From contig CAMKTM010000089.1 of the NCBI GenBank assembly GCA_946415695.1, positions 1-9,359 of the forward strand: DNA of 9,359 nt, written 5' to 3'. Each line of letters starts with the position of its first letter. The first letter of the stretch is position 1. Below are positions 7,248 through 9,359 of the stretch, piece by piece. The notes under the pieces are model-generated. The model did no database searches, was not told the origin of the DNA, and was given only the letters and a program-made list of their open reading frames with translations. The position numbers and the translations under genes are program-made. The DNA is from an uncultured Prevotellaceae bacterium. Lineage in GTDB: Bacteria; Bacteroidota; Bacteroidia; Bacteroidales; Bacteroidaceae.

Positions 7248-7727
7248 TCACAACTCTTTCGTGACGTGCTTGTCTATCTGCGATGCAATCTCGCCAGCCA
7301 GGGCAGCGTCGTACCCCACGCGAAGATGGATGGTGGGTCGTTGCTTGTCTTTCATTGCGATAACCACGGCATACTCGTCAACCGTATAGGGCGTCGCCAT
7401 GTTCTTCATCATCACGCCCTCCATGTCGCTCAGCCGCATCTCCTCGCCGCAGACAATCACCTTGTCCAGCGCCTTGTAGAAGAGCATCAGGGCTTGCAAC
7501 TCGTTGGCCCTCGTCGCGTTGAGCACCACTGCGTCGTCCGGCTGCCCATACTTCGCTTCGACCTCCTCGATAGTGGCGTAGGTGATGCGCTTCGGAGCAG
7601 CCTTTTCCAACCGATTGACGAAGAAATAACCAATGGGAATGGCAAGCAAAAGCAGCAACAGATAAGGCCCCGCATAGACGGCCAGCAGGATGATTGCTAC
7701 GGCAGGAAGAATGATGGCTCGTTTCAT
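7248..7727 (-). CDS. Hypothetical membrane-anchored protein
   Basis: A 159-residue protein I do not recognise. The N-terminus is very hydrophobic (about residues 3-37: IILPAVAIILLAVYAG then YLLLLLLAIPIGYFFV), consistent with a two-helix hairpin or one long anchor, followed by NRLEKAAPKR on what is probably the cytoplasmic side. The rest (about 45-159) is a soluble mixed alpha/beta domain without cysteine clusters or catalytic motifs; features include IEEVEAKYGQPDD, a core CGEEMRLSDMEGV and a strand-rich MATPYTVDEYAVVIAMKDKQRPTIHLRVG. The final helix (DAALAGEIASQIDKHVT) is amphipathic. The gene is monocistronic as far as can be seen, with a -7 box at 7783-7790. Codon choice and sequence conservation-like character suggest a real gene. 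Its function is unknown. Confidence 0.75.
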   Translation of the reverse strand: MKRAIILPAVAIILLAVYAGPYLLLLLLAIPIGYFFVNRLEKAAPKRITYATIEEVEAKYGQPDDAVVLNATRANELQALMLFYKALDKVIVCGEEMRLSDMEGVMMKNMATPYTVDEYAVVIAMKDKQRPTIHLRVGYDAALAGEIASQIDKHVTKEL

Positions 7728-7738
7728 AGCTTGGTTTA

Positions 7739-7810
7739 GAATTAAGAATTAAGAGTTAAGAATTAAGAATTGAATCGCAGCACAAAGATACGAAATAATT
7801 CTCAATTCTT
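7739..7810. repeat. Foldback of 7-bp repeats around a promoter box
   Basis: Five tandem 7-bp units (GAATTAA, GAATTAA, GAGTTAA, GAATTAA, GAATTGA) occupy 7739-7773. AAGAATTGA at 7765-7773 is exactly complementary to TCAATTCTT at 7802-7810. The loop (7774-7801) contains the -7 box of the leftward gene, so the tandem units would lie in that gene's mRNA leader. More AT-rich partial complements (TCTTAATT) follow to about 7820. Confidence 0.8.
7783..7790 (-). promoter_or_regulatory. -7 box of the hypothetical membrane gene
   Basis: The reverse strand reads TATCTTTG, a match to TAnnTTTG, 55 bp upstream of the ATG at 7727. No TTTG is present at the expected 19-21 bp upstream, so this is a weaker promoter call than the others. 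The leader would carry the 7-bp repeats. Confidence 0.55.
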
Positions 7811-7829
7811 CTTTCTTAATTATTGATTT

Positions 7830-8194
7830 TTAATTTATTTTTGTTTCGTCAGTCAGAGGCAAAGCGTCTGCCTCGTGACTCTCCACTTGTTTGATGTAAT
7901 CGGAGGCGCGTTCGGAAGATATCACGCTGCGTCCCAGCCGGCGTTCCATCGTCCCGTCAAGCGACGCTTGCCGTCGGCAGCAGGCATTTTCAAAGCGTGA
8001 CAATTTGTCACGGTTTCATTTCCCTCCGCTTTCAGCCTTTGCTTCAGCTTTCGCCAATACGCAGTCGCATCAAGGCTCTCAGTTAAAACTTGTACTATAT
8101 CCACGATGGCAAAGTAGTACTTCTCCTGCTCTGCATCCCAAACAATGCGGACTTTCTTTCCTTCGAACAGTTGTATGGCGAAATTCTCATTCAT
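7830..8194 (-). pseudogene. BRO-N family gene remnant with internal deletion and frameshift
   Basis: From the ATG at 8194 the first 75 or so residues are a classic BRO-N (phage antirepressor-like) N-terminus: FAIQLFEGKKVRIVWDAEQ, YYFAIVDIVQVLTES, AYWRKLKQRLKAEGNETV, NCHALKMPAADGKRRLT. Homologues I recall continue with DV.DTEQLFRLIQS and run to 200-300 residues. Here the frame instead gives GRWNAGWDAA and stops at 7922. In another frame, directly after the break, lies DGTMERRLGRSVISSERASDYI (in two pieces: DGTMERRLGRS, then VISSERASDYI), ending at the stop at 7830. It looks like the family's C-terminal tail (..E..LG.SVIS..NA..). The simplest reading is loss of the middle of the gene with an out-of-frame join near 7950-7960. 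A 90-residue N-terminal product could still be made from its intact promoter and Shine-Dalgarno. BRO-N proteins are usually phage- or mobile-element-associated DNA-binding proteins. Confidence 0.8.
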
Positions 8195-8202
8195 AGTTAC
8201 AT

Positions 8203-8209
8203 CTCCTTT
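8203..8209 (-). promoter_or_regulatory. Strong Shine-Dalgarno of the BRO-N remnant
   Basis: The reverse strand reads AAAGGAG, eight bases before the ATG at 8194. Most other starts in this window lack such a site, so it fixes the start codon and is unusual for this host. Confidence 0.7.
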
Positions 8210-8216
8210 CCGCCTG

Positions 8217-8247
8217 CAAAGTTACGAAATAAAGCTGAAAGAACAAA
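8217..8247 (-). promoter_or_regulatory. Bacteroidota-type promoter of the BRO-N remnant
   Basis: On the reverse strand TTTG (8244-8247) is followed after 19 bp by TAACTTTG (8217-8224). Transcription would start near 8210, giving a leader of about 15 nt that contains the Shine-Dalgarno. Promoter and ribosome site remain intact although the coding region is broken. Confidence 0.85.
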
Positions 8248-8269
8248 GAAAATGAAAAGGCAAAAAAAC

Positions 8270-8312
8270 TATGAACTATGGGTTCATAACTCTGAACTTT
8301 TTTGTATCTTTG
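8270..8312 (+). promoter_or_regulatory. Rightward -7 box with a dyad in place of the -33 box
   Basis: TATCTTTG at 8305-8312 matches the Bacteroidota -7 box, but the -33 position (around 8281-8285) reads GGTTC, not TTTG. A perfect 7-bp dyad TATGAAC-TATGG-GTTCATA (8270-8288) covers that position, and another TGAAC half-site follows at 8292-8296. It may be an activator- or repressor-controlled promoter. The nearest real gene downstream is the superoxide dismutase at 8586, which has no other visible promoter. Confidence 0.45.
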
Positions 8313-8369
8313 CAGGCGAAACGCTCTATGACAGAAATTACTCAAGTAGTGAATTACCATCGCACATGC

Positions 8370-8540
8370 GGCCTGAAAGGCCATCAGCACATAGCCCAGG
8401 GCATCGCCCTGGGTAAGAAGGTAATTACAGAAAGCGCCCTGCAAGGGCAAAAGCTTTTGCCCCGTCTGGGCGATGAATGGTGAAACAATCCAACACCCAG
8501 GGCGCTGCCCTGGGCTCTATGCTTGTAGGCCTTTCAGGCC
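8370..8540. repeat. REP-type palindromic doublet (171 bp)
   Basis: The element is built of nested palindromes in mirror order. The outer pair is GGCCTGAAAGGCC (8370-8382) and its reverse complement GGCCTTTCAGGCC (8528-8540). The inner pair of hairpins is CCCAGGGC-ATC-GCCCTGGG (8395-8413) and CCCAGGGC-GCT-GCCCTGGG (8496-8514). The core has GCCCT-GCA-AGGGC (8436-8448) and the palindrome GCAAAAGCTTTTGC (8447-8460). This architecture is that of REP doublets (BIME-like) mobilised in trans by REP-associated tyrosine transposases. No transposase lies in the window. A 51-codon open frame from ATG 8328 runs through it and is probably incidental. Confidence 0.85.
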
Positions 8541-8585
8541 GAAATGAAAACAAACAGACGAAGCAGAATATAAATATAATAAGGT

Positions 8586-9173
8586 ATGGGAAAGTTTAGT
8601 TTGATGGCATTGCCCTACGAGGCAGATGCCCTGCAGCCAGTAATCAGTAAGGACACGATTGGTTTCCACCACGGCAAGCATCTTGCCGCCTACGTCAATA
8701 ACCTCAACGCTCTGCTGCCCGGCAGCGGATTCGAGGAGGCAAGCCTCGAGGAGATTGTCTGCAAGGCAAGTGGCGGCATTCTCAATAATGCGGGACAGAT
8801 CTTGAACCACGAACTTTACTTCAGCCAATTTAGGGGAAAGGAAGCCTCCCTTTTAAGGGGAGGTTTGGTAGGGTCTGCTATTAAACGCGACTTCGGTTCG
8901 TTCGAGGCCTTCAAGGACGAGTTCCAGAAGAAAGGAGCCAGTCTCTTTGGCTCGGGTTGGGTGTGGCTCTCGGCAGACAAGGACGGCAAGTTGGTCATCA
9001 CGCAAGAGCCGAATGCCGCCAATCCCGTGCAGAAAGGCCTCAAGCCCTTGCTGACCTTCGATGTCTGGGAACATGCCTACTACCTCGACTACCAGAATCG
9101 TCGCCCCGATCACCTCGCCGCGCTTTGGCAAATCGTTGACTGGAACGTCGTAGAGGGAAGGTATAAACGATAA
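8586..9173 (+). CDS. sodB: Fe/Mn superoxide dismutase
   Basis: A 195-residue cytoplasmic Fe/Mn-family superoxide dismutase, which converts superoxide to oxygen and hydrogen peroxide; in anaerobes of this group it protects against oxygen exposure. The start MGKFSLMALPYEADALQP aligns with the family N-terminus, supporting ATG 8586. Metal ligands are H28 (FHHGKH), H75 (NHELYF), D159 and H163 (DVWEHAYYLDYQNRR). The active-site tyrosine and the AGQILNHE, FGSGWVWL and LLTFDVWEHAYY signatures are all intact. Length is normal. Residues about 83-97 (RGKEASLLRGGLVGS), between the helical N-terminal domain and AIKRDFGSFE, do not resemble the usual proline- and glycine-rich linker and are encoded by a palindromic repeat. 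Fe versus Mn use, and hence the symbol, cannot be settled from sequence alone. It lies downstream of the REP element with no clear promoter of its own. Confidence 0.97.
   Translation: MGKFSLMALPYEADALQPVISKDTIGFHHGKHLAAYVNNLNALLPGSGFEEASLEEIVCKASGGILNNAGQILNHELYFSQFRGKEASLLRGGLVGSAIKRDFGSFEAFKDEFQKKGASLFGSGWVWLSADKDGKLVITQEPNAANPVQKGLKPLLTFDVWEHAYYLDYQNRRPDHLAALWQIVDWNVVEGRYKR
8842..8866. repeat. Palindromic repeat inside the superoxide dismutase gene
   Basis: A 25-nt imperfect palindrome: AAGCCTCCC on the left pairs with GGGAGGTTT on the right (one G-T pair), with the AT-rich middle TTTTAAG. The surrounding GGGGAAAGGAAGCC and TTTGGTAGGGTC extend it to about 8833-8873. This sequence type (CCTCCC...GGGGAGG followed by TTTGG.AGGG) is one I associate with dispersed intergenic repeats of Bacteroidota; that is recollection, not a search. 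It is read in frame as residues 83-96 of the enzyme. Confidence 0.65.
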
Positions 9174-9285
9174 GGTTACAAGGTTATAAGGTTTTCAGGT
9201 CGCTTCGCTTTCTGGTTTTAAGGTGAAGATGCTTGATTGCTTCAAAACCTCACAACCTTATAACCTCACAACCTCATAACCTCAA
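9173..9285. repeat. Foldback of 8-bp tandem repeats downstream of the superoxide dismutase
   Basis: The left side has AGGTTACA, AGGTTATA and AGGTTTTC in tandem (9173-9196), overlapping the last base of the stop codon. The right side has five 8-bp units, AACCTCAC, AACCTTAT, AACCTCAC, AACCTCAT and AACCTCAA (9246-9285). ATAAGGTT on the left is exactly complementary to AACCTTAT on the right. The middle contains CGCTTCGCTTTCTGG (9201-9215), which resembles CTCCGCTTCTGG beside the foldback at 2374. It probably acts as a terminator or mRNA 3' stabiliser for the dismutase gene. Confidence 0.8.
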
Positions 9286-9292
9286 AAGGCCT

Positions 9293-9359
9293 ATGGAAGA
9301 AGTAAAGATATATCATTCTCTCTGGCGGATGCTGCTGCTATTTTTGGGAAGCATCCTCT
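9293..9359 (+). CDS. Start of a probable membrane protein, cut by the window edge
   Basis: An open frame from ATG 9293 continues off the right edge: MEEVKIYHSLW, then RMLLLFLGSIL. The short polar start with KIY.S.WR followed by a leucine-rich segment resembles the N-terminus of small Bacteroidota membrane proteins called STM3941 family (start ..IKIY.SKWR..LLLL), whose function is not known to me. Only 22 codons are visible, so the family call is tentative. It follows the 8-bp foldback directly, with no Shine-Dalgarno. Confidence 0.55.
   Translation, partial: MEEVKIYHSLWRMLLLFLGSIL

Larger units (their letters stand above)
8207..8321. repeat. Inverted-repeat pair enclosing divergent promoter elements
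   Basis: CGCCTGCAAAG (8211-8221) and CTTTGCAGGCG (8308-8318) are exact 11-bp reverse complements. The match extends outward to TTTC/GAAA with one extra base on the left (8207-8221 against 8308-8321). The 86 bp between the perfect arms hold the leftward -33 box and a TATGAAC-N5-GTTCATA dyad. Each arm includes the 3' part of a -7 box pointing outwards. Confidence 0.7.

Noticed and set aside
7030..7389. 119-codon forward open frame
   Set aside because: Its 3' half is antisense to the better-supported membrane protein gene, and the 5' half has no recognisable domain or promoter.
8328..8483. 51-codon forward open frame starting just after the rightward -7 box
   Set aside because: Most of it lies inside the REP-type palindromes, so its codons are constrained by the repeat; similar frames arise wherever such elements occur. 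A proteomic hit would revive it.

Overview
The window looks like a chromosomal segment of a Bacteroidales bacterium, most like Prevotella or a relative. Four upstream regions carry the Bacteroidota -7 box TAnnTTTG, three of them with TTTG 19-20 bp further upstream, and most genes lack a clear Shine-Dalgarno. The protein set (Wzi-family outer-membrane protein, lipocalin-like lipoprotein, BRO-N protein) also fits. The genus is inferred from overall character, not from a marker gene.

Left part (1-6565): a surface-polysaccharide module. A 22-bp tandem array (1-152) is followed by a promoter and a rightward gene for a membrane-bound nucleotide-sugar 4,6-dehydratase/epimerase (404-2350). It converges, across a large foldback of 9-bp repeats (2374-2571), on a leftward four-gene operon. 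Read from its promoter at 6534-6565, the operon is: family 2 glycosyltransferase, Wzi-like outer-membrane protein, small lipoprotein, and WecA/TagO-like polyprenyl-phosphate sugar-1-phosphate transferase. The first three genes are joined by ATGA overlaps. Together the genes would make a modified nucleotide sugar (dehydratase), load the first sugar phosphate on the lipid carrier (WecA-like), extend the glycan (GT2) and anchor or organise polysaccharide at the outer membrane (Wzi and possibly the lipoprotein). No flippase, polymerase or export gene is visible.

Middle (6566-8250): a long gene-poor spacer with degenerate copies of the 22-bp repeat, a small membrane protein of unknown function (7248-7727), and a BRO-N family gene broken by an apparent internal deletion (7830-8194) that still has an intact promoter and a good Shine-Dalgarno.

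Right part (8207-9359): an inverted-repeat pair holding divergent promoter boxes, a 171-bp REP-type palindromic element, an Fe/Mn superoxide dismutase (8586-9173) whose interdomain loop is encoded by what looks like a dispersed palindromic repeat, another foldback of 8-bp repeats, and the first 22 codons of a probable membrane protein running off the edge.

The strongest theme outside the genes is repeats. Three intergenic regions have the same plan, a micro-tandem array (period 7, 8 or 9 bp) followed by its reverse complement, with unrelated unit sequences. A fourth carries a REP doublet, and a 22-bp repeat family flanks the polysaccharide module in direct orientation.
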